Below are positions 33,700 through 42,016 of a stretch of DNA of 64,000 bases, in pieces. Each line of letters opens with the position of its first letter. Position 1 is the stretch's first letter. The position numbers and the translations under genes are program-made. Below the pieces are notes generated by a model that made no database searches, had not been told where the DNA came from, and worked only from the letters and a program-made list of their open reading frames with translations. Source of the stretch: Pseudomonadota bacterium (GTDB lineage Bacteria; Desulfobacterota; Desulfovibrionia; Desulfovibrionales; Desulfovibrionaceae); NCBI GenBank assembly GCA_023411815.1, contig JAEYOJ010000098.1:9873-73872 (forward strand), given 5' to 3'.

Positions 33700-34116
33700 A
33701 TGATCGATCTGGATATTACATTCTTCATCCAGCTGGTGAACTTCCTCATTATCTGGATGGTGCTCAACCTCATCCTTTATCGCCCTATCCGCGGCATCAT
33801 CAAGAAGCGCTCGGAGTACATGATGGGACAGGTTGGCTCCATCGAGAAGTTCAATGCCCAGGCCGTGACCAAGGTCAAGGACTACGAAGCAGCTCTTGAT
33901 GCTGCCCGCAAGGTTGGGCTTGACGAGCGCAACCGTCTGAAGGTCGAAGCCCAGACTCGTGAATCCGAGATTGTCGGTGATGCCGGTCGCGAGGCTGCTT
34001 CCAAGATCTCCGCCGCCCGGGCCGAGATCGAGTCGCAAGTGAAGAAGGCCATGCAGAGCCTGCAGTCCGAAGTGGACAGGATGGCGAAGAAGGCCACTGA
34101 CAAGATTCTCGCCTAA
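33700..34116 (+). CDS. atpF': ATP synthase F0 subunit b'
   Basis: A 138-residue b-type stator subunit. An N-terminal membrane helix (FFIQLVNFLIIWMVLNLILYRPI) is followed by a long charged coil (IIKKRSEYMMGQ to the end) with no signal peptide. The presence of a second, longer b gene next to it makes this the b' form. It is the first gene of the operon and lies 20 bases before atpF. No atpB or atpE (subunits a and c) are in the window. Confidence 0.92.
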   Translation: MIDLDITFFIQLVNFLIIWMVLNLILYRPIRGIIKKRSEYMMGQVGSIEKFNAQAVTKVKDYEAALDAARKVGLDERNRLKVEAQTRESEIVGDAGREAASKISAARAEIESQVKKAMQSLQSEVDRMAKKATDKILA

Positions 34117-34136
34117 GGGGCAAGGAGGTAAGGACC

Positions 34137-34712
34137 TTGAAACGCGTGCAGACGGTGCTTTGGACCCTGCTCATGCTGCTGGCTACGGCCTGCATGGCTT
34201 ATGCGGCGGAGCAGGCCGGAGGGGAGGCCCACGGGCTGCCTTGGAAGGATTTCCTGTTCCGGGTCGTGAACTTCATTTTGGTCGTGGCCATCATCTGGAA
34301 GTTCGCCGGTAAGCAGATCAAGGAATTCTTCAAGGGTCGCCAGTACCAGATCAAGACCGAGTTGGAGGATCTCGACGCGCGGCGCAAGCAGGCCGAGGTC
34401 AAGCTCAAGGAAGTCGAGAAGTCCATCTCCAACATCGAGGCCGAAAAGAAAGCCATTCTCGCAGACTACCGCAAGCAGGGTGAGGCTCTCAAGGACTCCA
34501 TCGTTGCGGATGCCCAGCGCAAGGCCGAAGCCATCAAGGCTCAGGCTGAAACGGCAGTCAGTCAGGAGATGAAGCTCGCCACCGAGCGTCTTCGCGCCGA
34601 GGTGGCCGAAATGGTTGTGGAAGCCGCCGAGAAGATGCTCAAGGAAAAGCTCTCGGACAAGAAGCAGCAGCAGCTCGTCGATGACTACGTTACAAAGGTG
34701 GTGCTCAATTGA
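34137..34712 (+). CDS. atpF: ATP synthase F0 subunit b
   Basis: A 191-residue b subunit. Unlike b', it begins with a hydrophobic, signal-like N-terminus (VLWTLLMLLATACMAYA, residues 7-23) and a second hydrophobic stretch (FRVVNFILVVAIIWKFAG), followed by the b coil (KQAEVKLKEVEKSISNIEAEKKAIL). The start is TTG with AAGGAGGTAAGGACC upstream; no ATG or GTG fits. Such N-terminal leader segments are seen on b subunits of several Desulfovibrio-like species. It overlaps atpH by 4 bases. Confidence 0.93.
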   Translation: MKRVQTVLWTLLMLLATACMAYAAEQAGGEAHGLPWKDFLFRVVNFILVVAIIWKFAGKQIKEFFKGRQYQIKTELEDLDARRKQAEVKLKEVEKSISNIEAEKKAILADYRKQGEALKDSIVADAQRKAEAIKAQAETAVSQEMKLATERLRAEVAEMVVEAAEKMLKEKLSDKKQQQLVDDYVTKVVLN

Positions 34713-35260
34713 CCGGGAACATCGTCGCGCGCAGGTACGCCAAGGCGCTGTTCGCTCTGGGCCAAAGGAAAGGCCCTGCGGAGATTGCGGCCTACGGGAG
34801 CGATCTGGCGAAACTGGCTGAGGTCCTTGCAGCCGAACCTACGGTGCTCAAGGTTTTCAGGAACCCGATTTTCGGCGCGGACAAGAAGAAGGCCGTTGCT
34901 GAGGGCATCATGGCCAAGCTTGGCTCTGGCCAGGTGGTCAAGAATTTCGTCCTGCTACTGGCAGACAAGGAGCGTCTGGCGAATCTGCCTGAGATCCAGG
35001 CCGTGTATGCCAAGCTCCAGGATGAGGCCCAAGGCGTTCTGCGCGGCAAGCTGACCACCGCGATCGCCCTGGACAAGAATCGTCAGGAGCAGCTCAAGGC
35101 TTCGCTGGAAAAGAAATCCGATCGCAAGCTGGTTCTCGACTACGGTGTCGACCCCGCCATTATCGGAGGGCTGGTTCTCAAGATCGGAGATCAGGTGCTG
35201 GACGCGAGCCTGCGCGCCCAGCTTCAGATGCTCAAGGAAAACATAAAGAGGGGTGAGTAG
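34709..35260 (+). CDS. atpH: ATP synthase F1 subunit delta
   Basis: A 183-residue delta (OSCP) subunit linking F1 to the b stalk. RRYAKALFALGQRKG at the N-terminus and VDPAIIGGLVLKIGDQVLDASLRAQLQMLK at the C-terminus are both diagnostic. The start is TTG within the stop of atpF (TTGA). It is the standard length and lies 4 bases before atpA. Confidence 0.94.
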   Translation: MTGNIVARRYAKALFALGQRKGPAEIAAYGSDLAKLAEVLAAEPTVLKVFRNPIFGADKKKAVAEGIMAKLGSGQVVKNFVLLLADKERLANLPEIQAVYAKLQDEAQGVLRGKLTTAIALDKNRQEQLKASLEKKSDRKLVLDYGVDPAIIGGLVLKIGDQVLDASLRAQLQMLKENIKRGE

Positions 35261-35264
35261 GGCC

Positions 35265-36773
35265 ATGCAGATCAAAGCAGAAGAGATCAGCCAAATTATC
35301 GAGACACAGATCGAGAATTACCAGGCGCAGGTCGAGATGAGCGAGACCGGCACCGTCCTCTCGGTCGGTGACGGCATCGCTCGCGTCTACGGCGTGCAGA
35401 ACGCCATGGCCATGGAGCTTCTCGAGTTCCCTGGCGGCGTCATGGGCATGGTCCTCAACCTCGAAGAGGACAACGTGGGCGTGGCCATCCTTGGCGACGA
35501 CACGGGCATCAACGAGGGCGACCCGGTCAAGCGCACGGGCAAGATCTTCTCCGTGCCGGTCGGTGACGCGGTCATGGGCCGCGTGCTCAACCCCCTCGGC
35601 CAGCCCATCGACGGCATGGGCCCTCTGGACACCAAGCTGACCAGCCCCGTGGAGATCAAGGCTCCCGGTATCGTCGCCCGTAAGTCGGTGCATGAGCCCA
35701 TGTACACCGGCCTGAAGGCCATCGACGCCATGACGCCCATCGGCCGCGGCCAGCGCGAACTGATCATCGGCGACCGTCAGACCGGCAAGACCGCTGTCTG
35801 CGTGGACGCCATCCTGGCCCAGAAGAATTCCGACATCCACTGCTTCTATGTGGCCATCGGCCAGAAGAAGGCCTCGGTCGCACTGGTCGCCGACGTGCTC
35901 CGCCGCCACGGCGCCATGGAGTACACGACGATCATTTCGGCCACGGCTTCCGAGCCTGCTCCGCTGCAGTTCATCGCCGCCTACGCCGGCGCCACCATGG
36001 CCGAGTTCTACCGCAACAACGGCAAGCACGCCCTCATCATCTATGACGACCTGTCCAAGCAGGCCACTGCTTACCGCCAGATGTCGCTGCTGCTGCGCCG
36101 CCCTCCGGGACGCGAAGCTTTCCCCGGCGACGTGTTCTACCTCCACTCCCGCTTGCTTGAGCGCGCCGCCAAGGTTTCCGACGCCCTGGGCGCCGGCTCC
36201 ATGACGGCTCTGCCCATCATCGAGACGCAGGCCGGTGACGTGTCCGCGTACATCCCGACCAACGTTATCTCCATCACCGACGGTCAGGTGTACCTGGAGC
36301 CCAACCTGTTCAACGCCGGTGTCCGCCCGGCCATCAACGTCGGTCTGTCCGTCTCCCGCGTGGGCGGCGCCGCTCAGGTCAAGGCCATGAAGCAGGTCGC
36401 CGGCACCCTGCGTCTGGACCTCGCCCAGTACCGCGAGCTGGCCGCATTCGCCGGTTTCGGCTCCGACCTGGACAAGGCCACCCAGCAGAAGCTCAACCGC
36501 GGCGCGCGCATGGTCGAGCTGCTCAAGCAGCCTCAGTACCAGCCCCTGCCGGTTGAGGAACAGGTTTCCGTGATCTACGCCGGCGGCCGCGGTTACATGG
36601 ACGATGTGCCCGTATCCGCCGTGCGCAAGTTCGAGGCCGAATTCCTCGAATTCCTGCGCAACGCCAAGGCTGACGTGCTCAAGGACATCCGCGAGAAAAA
36701 GGCTTTGGACCAGGAAGTCGAAGGCAAGCTCAAGGCTGCCCTGGAAGAGTTCAAGAAGGGCTTTAGGGCCTAG
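35265..36773 (+). CDS. atpA: ATP synthase F1 subunit alpha
   Basis: A 502-residue alpha subunit of the usual length. The P-loop is GDRQTGKT (about residues 169-176). The N-terminus QIKAEEISQIIETQIENY binds delta, and ALIIYDDLSKQA and LPIIETQAGDVSAYIPTNVISITDGQ are family blocks. The ATG at 35265 is chosen over the GTG at 35253 because it gives the standard N-terminus. It is non-catalytic and forms the alpha3beta3 ring with AtpD. Confidence 0.97.
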   Translation: MQIKAEEISQIIETQIENYQAQVEMSETGTVLSVGDGIARVYGVQNAMAMELLEFPGGVMGMVLNLEEDNVGVAILGDDTGINEGDPVKRTGKIFSVPVGDAVMGRVLNPLGQPIDGMGPLDTKLTSPVEIKAPGIVARKSVHEPMYTGLKAIDAMTPIGRGQRELIIGDRQTGKTAVCVDAILAQKNSDIHCFYVAIGQKKASVALVADVLRRHGAMEYTTIISATASEPAPLQFIAAYAGATMAEFYRNNGKHALIIYDDLSKQATAYRQMSLLLRRPPGREAFPGDVFYLHSRLLERAAKVSDALGAGSMTALPIIETQAGDVSAYIPTNVISITDGQVYLEPNLFNAGVRPAINVGLSVSRVGGAAQVKAMKQVAGTLRLDLAQYRELAAFAGFGSDLDKATQQKLNRGARMVELLKQPQYQPLPVEEQVSVIYAGGRGYMDDVPVSAVRKFEAEFLEFLRNAKADVLKDIREKKALDQEVEGKLKAALEEFKKGFRA

Positions 36774-36794
36774 GGCCAAAGGAGGGCTTGAGAC

Positions 36795-37670
36795 ATGCCT
36801 TCCCTGAAGGACGTCAAGATCAAGATATCTGCGGTCAAGAAGACCAAGCAGATCACCAAGGCCATGAACATGGTGTCCTCGGCCAAGCTGCGCAAGGCCC
36901 AGGATCGCATCGTTCGCTTCCGGCCTTACGCCCAGAAGTTCTATGAAATGCTGGGCGAGCTGGCCTCGGGTGTCGATCCCTCCACGCATCCGCTTTTGTC
37001 GGTGCGTGAAGAGGTAAAGACGGTAGGTATCCTGCTGGTCACTTCCGACCGCGGACTGGCCGGCAGCTTCAACGTCAACCTGATCAACACCGCCAAGAGA
37101 CTGGCCGCCGCCAAGGTGGCCGAGGGCAAGGCGGTCAAGTTCTACTGCGTGGGCAAAAAGGGCCGCGACGCGATCCGCAAGTCTGATTACGAGACCGTGC
37201 GCGCCTACCATGACAAGATGAGCTCGAACTTCGACTTCTCCCTGGCCAACGAACTTGGCAAGGAGATCATCGGTGCCTACATCGCCGGTGCGCTGGACGA
37301 GGTCATTCTGGTCTATGGCGAGCTCGAGTCGCTGGCGCGTCAGACGCCCAGGGCGCTGACCGTCCTGCCCATCAAGCCCGAAGAGGGCAAGGCCGCTGGC
37401 GGCCCGCGCAGCGAGTACATCTACGAGCCCAGTGTGGTGGATCTGCTGGCCGAGCTTCTGCCGAGATTCGTCAACGTTCAGGTCTATCGTGGCCTGCTTG
37501 ACACCTCCGCAAGCGAGCACGCCGCGCGCATGGCTGCCATGGACAACGCGACCAGGGCCTGCGACGACATGGTCGGCGCTCTGACCCTTGCCTACAACAA
37601 GGCACGTCAGGCGACCATCACCAAGGAGCTTATGGATATTGTCGGCGGCGCTGAGGCGCTCAAAGGCTAA
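36795..37670 (+). CDS. atpG: ATP synthase F1 subunit gamma
   Basis: A 291-residue central shaft subunit. The N-terminal helix MPSLKDVKIKISAVKKTKQITKAMNMVSSAKLRKAQ and the C-terminal ASEHAARMAAMDNATRACDDMVGALTLAYNKARQATITKELMDIV are highly conserved coils. SDRGLAGSFNVNL is the middle motif. AAAGGAGGGCTTGAGAC precedes the ATG. It lies 19 bases before atpD. Confidence 0.97.
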   Translation: MPSLKDVKIKISAVKKTKQITKAMNMVSSAKLRKAQDRIVRFRPYAQKFYEMLGELASGVDPSTHPLLSVREEVKTVGILLVTSDRGLAGSFNVNLINTAKRLAAAKVAEGKAVKFYCVGKKGRDAIRKSDYETVRAYHDKMSSNFDFSLANELGKEIIGAYIAGALDEVILVYGELESLARQTPRALTVLPIKPEEGKAAGGPRSEYIYEPSVVDLLAELLPRFVNVQVYRGLLDTSASEHAARMAAMDNATRACDDMVGALTLAYNKARQATITKELMDIVGGAEALKG

Positions 37671-37689
37671 AAGGGGGCATAAAACCGCT

Positions 37690-39093
37690 ATGGCTAACAC
37701 AGGCAAGATTGTGCAGGTCATCGGCGCTGTCGTGGACGTGGAGTTCCCGGAAGGGCAACTCCCAAACATCCTCAACGCGCTGGAAATCAAGAACCCTAAC
37801 AACCAGGATGCTCCTGAGCTGGTGTGCGAGGTTGCTCAGCACCTCGGCGACAACGTCGTGCGCACCATCGCCATGGACGCCACCGAGGGTCTGGTGCGCG
37901 GCATGCCCGCCATCGACACGGGCAAGCCCATTGCCGTCCCGGTCGGCACCGCCTCCCTTGGCCGCATCATGAACGTCGTCGGCCGTCCCGTGGACGAGCT
38001 CGGACCCGTGGATGCCAAGGAATCCTGGCCCATCCACCGTCCGGCTCCGGCCTTTACGGAGCAGTCGACGAAGGTTGAAGTGCTCGAAACCGGCATCAAG
38101 GTCGTGGACCTGCTCATCCCGTTCCCCAAGGGCGGCAAGATGGGCCTGTTCGGCGGCGCCGGCGTGGGCAAGACCGTTATCCTCATGGAGATGATCAACA
38201 ACATCGCCAAGCAGCACGGCGGCAAGTCCGTGTTCGCCGGCGTGGGTGAGCGTACCCGTGAAGGCAACGACCTGTACCACGAAATGAAGGACGCCGGCGT
38301 TCTCCCGAAGGCCGCCTTGATTTACGGCCAGATGAACGAGCCCCCAGGAGCCCGCGCCCGCGTGGCCCTGACCGCTCTGACCATCGCCGAGTACTTCCGC
38401 GATGTGGACGGCGAGGACGTGCTCCTGTTCGTCGACAACATCTTCCGCTTCACGCAGGCGGGTTCCGAAGTGTCGGCTCTCCTCGGCCGCATGCCTTCCG
38501 CGGTGGGCTATCAGCCGACCCTGGGCACCGACCTTGGCGGTCTGCAGGAACGCATCACGTCGACCAACAAGGGCTCCATCACGTCGGTTCAGGCCGTGTA
38601 CGTGCCCGCCGACGACTTGACCGACCCGGCGCCCGCCACGACGTTCGCGCACTTGGACGGAACGCTGGTTCTCTCGCGCCAGATCGCCGAGCTGGGCATC
38701 TACCCCGCCGTGGATCCGCTCGACTCGACCTCGCGCATCCTGGACCCCAACGTCCTGGGTGTCGAGCACTACGGCACGGCCCGCACCGTGCAGCAGATCC
38801 TTCAGAAGTACAAGGACCTGCAGGACATCATCGCCATCCTGGGCATGGACGAGCTTTCGGACGAGGACAAGATCACGGTTGCGCGCGCTCGCCGCATCCA
38901 GCGCTTCCTCTCCCAGCCGTTCCACGTGGCCGAGGCCTTCACCGGCCGCCCGGGCAAGTACGTGAAGCTTGAGGACACCATCCGCGGCTTCAAGGAGATC
39001 ATCGAGGGCAAGCACGACACCCTGCCTGAGTCCGCCTTCTACATGTGCGGCGGAATCGAAGAGGCTGTCGAGAATGCCAAGAAGCAGGGGTAA
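37690..39093 (+). CDS. atpD: ATP synthase F1 subunit beta
   Basis: A 467-residue catalytic subunit. The P-loop is GGAGVGKT, followed by the catalytic glutamate region VFAGVGERTREGNDLYHEM and LLFVDNIFRFTQAGSEVSALLGRMPSAVGYQPTL. The C-terminus contains the DELSEED-like loop as DELSDEDK. The ATG at 37690 gives the family N-terminus MANTGKIVQVIGAVVDVEF. Three other ATP-synthase genes precede it and atpC follows 6 bases later. Confidence 0.97.
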   Translation: MANTGKIVQVIGAVVDVEFPEGQLPNILNALEIKNPNNQDAPELVCEVAQHLGDNVVRTIAMDATEGLVRGMPAIDTGKPIAVPVGTASLGRIMNVVGRPVDELGPVDAKESWPIHRPAPAFTEQSTKVEVLETGIKVVDLLIPFPKGGKMGLFGGAGVGKTVILMEMINNIAKQHGGKSVFAGVGERTREGNDLYHEMKDAGVLPKAALIYGQMNEPPGARARVALTALTIAEYFRDVDGEDVLLFVDNIFRFTQAGSEVSALLGRMPSAVGYQPTLGTDLGGLQERITSTNKGSITSVQAVYVPADDLTDPAPATTFAHLDGTLVLSRQIAELGIYPAVDPLDSTSRILDPNVLGVEHYGTARTVQQILQKYKDLQDIIAILGMDELSDEDKITVARARRIQRFLSQPFHVAEAFTGRPGKYVKLEDTIRGFKEIIEGKHDTLPESAFYMCGGIEEAVENAKKQG

Positions 39094-39099
39094 CCCCCT

Positions 39100-39528
39100 A
39101 TGAGCAACCAGATTCAGCTTGAGATAGTCACCCCCGACCGCAAGGTGCTCTCGGAGAAGGTGGACTACGTGGGTGCGCCCGGCATCGTGGGCGAGTTCGG
39201 CGTGCTGCCGAACCACATCCCGTTCCTCTCCGCCCTGGGCATCGGCAACCTGTACTACAAGCTTGGCGGCAAGACGCACTACGTCTTCATCGCCGGCGGG
39301 TTTGCCGAAGTTGGACCGGAGCGTGTGACCGTATTGGCTGAGATCGCTGAGCGCGCCGCCGAGATCGATGTGGAGCGTGCTCGCAAGGCAAGGGAGCGTG
39401 CCGAGTCCCGGCTGCAAAAGCGTGCCGAGGATGTGAACTTCGCACGCGCCCAGGCTTCGCTGCAGCGGTCCCTGGCTCGCCTGCGCTGCCGCACTTCCGC
39501 CGAGGGCGCCGGCACTTGCTCGCTCTAG
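39100..39528 (+). CDS. atpC: ATP synthase F1 subunit epsilon
   Basis: A 142-residue epsilon subunit. The beta-sandwich begins QLEIVTPDRKVLSEKVDYVGAPGIVGEFGVLPNH and the C-terminal helices include RARKARERAESRLQ. The last 25 or so residues (LQRSLARLRCRTSAEGAGTCSL) look degenerate and Cys-containing compared with ordinary family ends, though the length is normal. It ends the operon and is followed by a perfect-palindrome terminator. Confidence 0.92.
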   Translation: MSNQIQLEIVTPDRKVLSEKVDYVGAPGIVGEFGVLPNHIPFLSALGIGNLYYKLGGKTHYVFIAGGFAEVGPERVTVLAEIAERAAEIDVERARKARERAESRLQKRAEDVNFARAQASLQRSLARLRCRTSAEGAGTCSL

Positions 39529-39581
39529 ACAATTGAACCCCTGCGGCCTGCTTCGGGCTGGCCGCAACGGATTGTGATCAT

Positions 39582-39620
39582 GACAGGCCCTGGAGTACTC
39601 CAGGGCCTGTCTTCTTTTTT
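39582..39620 (+). terminator. Terminator of the ATP synthase operon
   Basis: A perfect 30-base palindrome (GACAGGCCCTGGAGT and its complement) is followed by CTTCTTTTTT. It lies about 50 bases after the atpC stop. Confidence 0.88.
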
Positions 39621-39707
39621 GCTTTACAAGCGCTATCGCCCTTCCGTACACAAGCTGGACGCGTGATTTAACGCCAGATGGGCTTGCGTGGTCGTCGCAG
39701 ACATTCA

Positions 39708-41096
39708 ATGGAGAAGGAATTGAGCTTCCCTGAATCCATACATGCACTTGTGCTTGCCGCCGGCAAGGGTACTCGCATGCGCTCCAATTTGCCCAAGGTG
39801 CTGCATACGCTCCTGGGCGAGCCAATGCTGTGGTACGTTCACCAAACCCTAGCGAAACTTTTCGGCGACAGGGTGCATACGGTCATCGGCTGCGGAGCCG
39901 ACATGGTCAGGGCCGCCTTCCCGGAGCTTCAGGGCCGCTTCGTGTACCAGGCCGAACAGCTCGGCACCGGCCATGCCTTGCAGGTAGCCTGGGAGAGCAT
40001 CATGTCCCTGGGCCTTCGGCATGTCGCCATCGTGAATGGAGATACGCCATTGCTGCCGTCGGAGCGGATGGAGCAGCTCGTTCGAACCGCGCTTGATCGC
40101 AACGCCGCACTGGCTTTCCTGTCCATCACTCCACCAGATCCAGGGGCCTATGGCCGGGTCCTGCGCGGCGACGACGGCTCGGTAACGGCTATAGTCGAAG
40201 CGAAGGATTACGATAGGGCAACGCATGGGCCGGATCGCGGAGAGGTGAACGCGGGGATCTACTTCCTCGACATGCAACTGATGGCCCCGCTGCTGCCGTT
40301 GCTCAGGAACGAGAACAAGAGCGGCGAGTTCTACATAACCGACCTGGTCAATCTCGCGGCCTCCCAAGGTCTAGGCGTTGCTGCCGTGGAATGCGGCTAT
40401 CAGCCAGAGCTCATGGGCATCAACACTCCCTTTGAGCTTGTCTGCGCGGAAGACCGCCTGGCGTCCACCATCGCCCTGCAATGGCTGCGGAAAGGCGTGC
40501 TCGTGCGCAATCCCGGTCAGGCGCGCATCGGCCCGCGGGTGATCCTGGAGCCCGGGGCAGAAATCAACGGACCGTGCGAGTTCTACGGGCGCAGCGTGGT
40601 GAGGTGCGGAGCGCGTGTGGATTCGAATTGCATAGTGCGTGACAGTGAACTGGCTGCGGGGGCCCACCTGCGCCACTTCAGCCATGCCGAGGGAGCCCTG
40701 CTGGGCCCTGGAAGCATTGCCGGGCCTTATGTGCGCCTCAGGCCCGGAGCCGTGCTGGAAGAAGGTTCCCACGCGGGCAACTTCGTGGAAATGAAGAAAG
40801 CCGTGCTGGGCAAGGGGGCCAAGGCCAACCATCTGACCTATCTCGGCGATGCCGAGGTGGGCGAGGGTACGAATATCGGCGCGGGAACGATCACATGCAA
40901 CTACGACGGCAAGCTGAAGCATAAGACCGTCATCGGCCGGAACGTATTTGTCGGCAGCAACACCGCCCTGGTCGCACCGATCACGGTTGGCGACGAGGCT
41001 CTTGTCGGCGCCGGTTCCACCTTGACCAAGAATGTGGAACCCGGCCAGTTGGCGATTGCGCGTCAGCGGCAGACGAACCTGAAACGCAGGAAATAG
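39708..41096 (+). CDS. glmU: Bifunctional GlmU: GlcNAc-1-P uridyltransferase / GlcN-1-P acetyltransferase
   Basis: A 462-residue enzyme that makes UDP-GlcNAc. The pyrophosphorylase half (about 1-235) has LAAGKGTRMRSNLPKVLH and AEQLGTGHALQ. The acetyltransferase half is a left-handed beta-helix of hexapeptides, with HLRHFSHAEGALLGPGSIAGPYVRLRPGAVLEEGSHAGNFVEMKKAVLGKGAKANHLTYLGDAEVGEGTNIGAGTITCNYDGKLKHKT. The ATG at 39708 is favoured over 39678 because the family starts near here, though neither has a good ribosome site. It acts downstream of glmS in the same pathway. Confidence 0.96.
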   Translation: MEKELSFPESIHALVLAAGKGTRMRSNLPKVLHTLLGEPMLWYVHQTLAKLFGDRVHTVIGCGADMVRAAFPELQGRFVYQAEQLGTGHALQVAWESIMSLGLRHVAIVNGDTPLLPSERMEQLVRTALDRNAALAFLSITPPDPGAYGRVLRGDDGSVTAIVEAKDYDRATHGPDRGEVNAGIYFLDMQLMAPLLPLLRNENKSGEFYITDLVNLAASQGLGVAAVECGYQPELMGINTPFELVCAEDRLASTIALQWLRKGVLVRNPGQARIGPRVILEPGAEINGPCEFYGRSVVRCGARVDSNCIVRDSELAAGAHLRHFSHAEGALLGPGSIAGPYVRLRPGAVLEEGSHAGNFVEMKKAVLGKGAKANHLTYLGDAEVGEGTNIGAGTITCNYDGKLKHKTVIGRNVFVGSNTALVAPITVGDEALVGAGSTLTKNVEPGQLAIARQRQTNLKRRK

Positions 41097-41144
41097 CTCG
41101 ACGCCGCTATTGATTTGCGGCGAGGAAATGGCTAAATTTTCAGT

Positions 41145-41321
41145 ATGGAACTAATTGAGCAGCTTGCCAATCGTATAGAAGTTTTGCTCCAGCGCAAGCG
41201 CGAGCTTGAGCAGGAGAATCGTCAGATGAAGGCCGAGCTTGAGGAAGTCAGGCGCGGTAAAGAGGAGATTTTGGCCAGAGTCAACGGTCTCCTGCAACGT
41301 GTTCAGGAAGAAACGTTGTAG
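41145..41321 (+). CDS. Small coiled-coil protein, ZapB-like
   Basis: A 58-residue protein reading MELIEQLANRIEVLLQRKR, then ELEQENRQMKAELEEV, then a leucine-containing coil to the end (LARVNGLLQRVQEET). It is a single charged amphipathic helix with heptad leucines, as in ZapB (about 70-80 residues), the ZapA-binding division factor. It lies 15 bases before zapA. Assignment rests on shape, size and neighbour; the sequence is too short for certainty. Coding character is supported by the continuous open frame and the position. Confidence 0.65.
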   Translation: MELIEQLANRIEVLLQRKRELEQENRQMKAELEEVRRGKEEILARVNGLLQRVQEETL

Positions 41322-41336
41322 GACTCATGCACTTGC

Positions 41337-41615
41337 ATGTCCCGTTATACCTTGACTGTTCTGGGGCTGGAAATCTCCTTCGTCACTGACGCAGGAAGCG
41401 CTAGGATTTACGATGCCCGTGATCATGTTGAGAAGCAATTCAGCCTTTTGAATCAGGATGGGAAGAACCTTAGCAAGGAGAAACTCCTTACTGTTCTGGC
41501 ACTGAGTTTAGCGGACGATTCCCTGCAGTCAACCCAGAAGCTGCGCGAGTATGAAGAAGCGATTGATCGGCTTTTGGAGAAAATAGACTTGGCAAACGCC
41601 AAAACGGCTTTATAG
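41337..41615 (+). CDS. zapA: Cell division protein ZapA
   Basis: A 92-residue FtsZ-ring stabiliser. RYTLTVLGLEISFVTDAGSARIYDARDHVEKQF is the N-terminal globular part (compare V-x-I-x-G in the family), followed by a coiled coil (STQKLREYEEAIDRLLEKIDLAN). It is coupled to the ZapB-like gene upstream. A 6S RNA-like sequence follows immediately, an arrangement known from other bacteria where ssrS lies next to zapA. Confidence 0.88.
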   Translation: MSRYTLTVLGLEISFVTDAGSARIYDARDHVEKQFSLLNQDGKNLSKEKLLTVLALSLADDSLQSTQKLREYEEAIDRLLEKIDLANAKTAL

Positions 41616-41620
41616 TTGTT

Positions 41621-41806
41621 CTGGTCTCCCTGGGGTGTGCGTGATTGTCATGTTTCTTTCTGAGCCAATGACGAAATAACGGGTGCTGCTCCCGTCCGGG
41701 CCCGTGCGCAGCCCGCGAGATCGGGAAGCCTGACGGCCTGGCAGCGGCGCCCACCTGGCAAGCCAGGTTCAAAAGAACTGACGACACGGCTCCCTGGGGT
41801 AGCCAT
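41621..41806 (+). ncRNA. ssrS: Probable 6S RNA
   Basis: About 185 bases that look like 6S RNA. The two ends carry CTCCCTGGGG (41626-41635 on the 5' side, 41791-41800 on the 3' side), which pair with each other through G-C and central G-U pairs as a closing stem. The interior shows the 6S-like pieces CTGAGCCAATGACG, GAAGCCTGACGG and, near the 3' side, CACCTGGCAAGCCAGGTTCAA, a short stem before the closing helix. The location directly after zapA is the classical one. No fold was computed; the boundaries are estimates. Confidence 0.72.
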
Positions 41807-42016
41807 ATGACGACGTCAAGTCGTTGAGTTATATATGCGAGCCTTCCGCCAAGTCTGCCATTCCCGCGCGCGGGTTCAACCCGGCTCCTCCTAGACTGCA
41901 CATCGTCGCCTTTGACCATATGCGAAAAGCGGCTGGGCCATGGCCCGCCCAACGCTACCGATCACTCCAACCCCAGCGCAGGCGGGGCAATGCCTGTTGC
42001 CATATAGGAGGCGCGC

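Noticed and set aside
41870..41895. GGGTTCAACCC resembling a tRNA T-arm
   Set aside because: The loop is too short for a T-loop and no acceptor or anticodon arms could be found around it.
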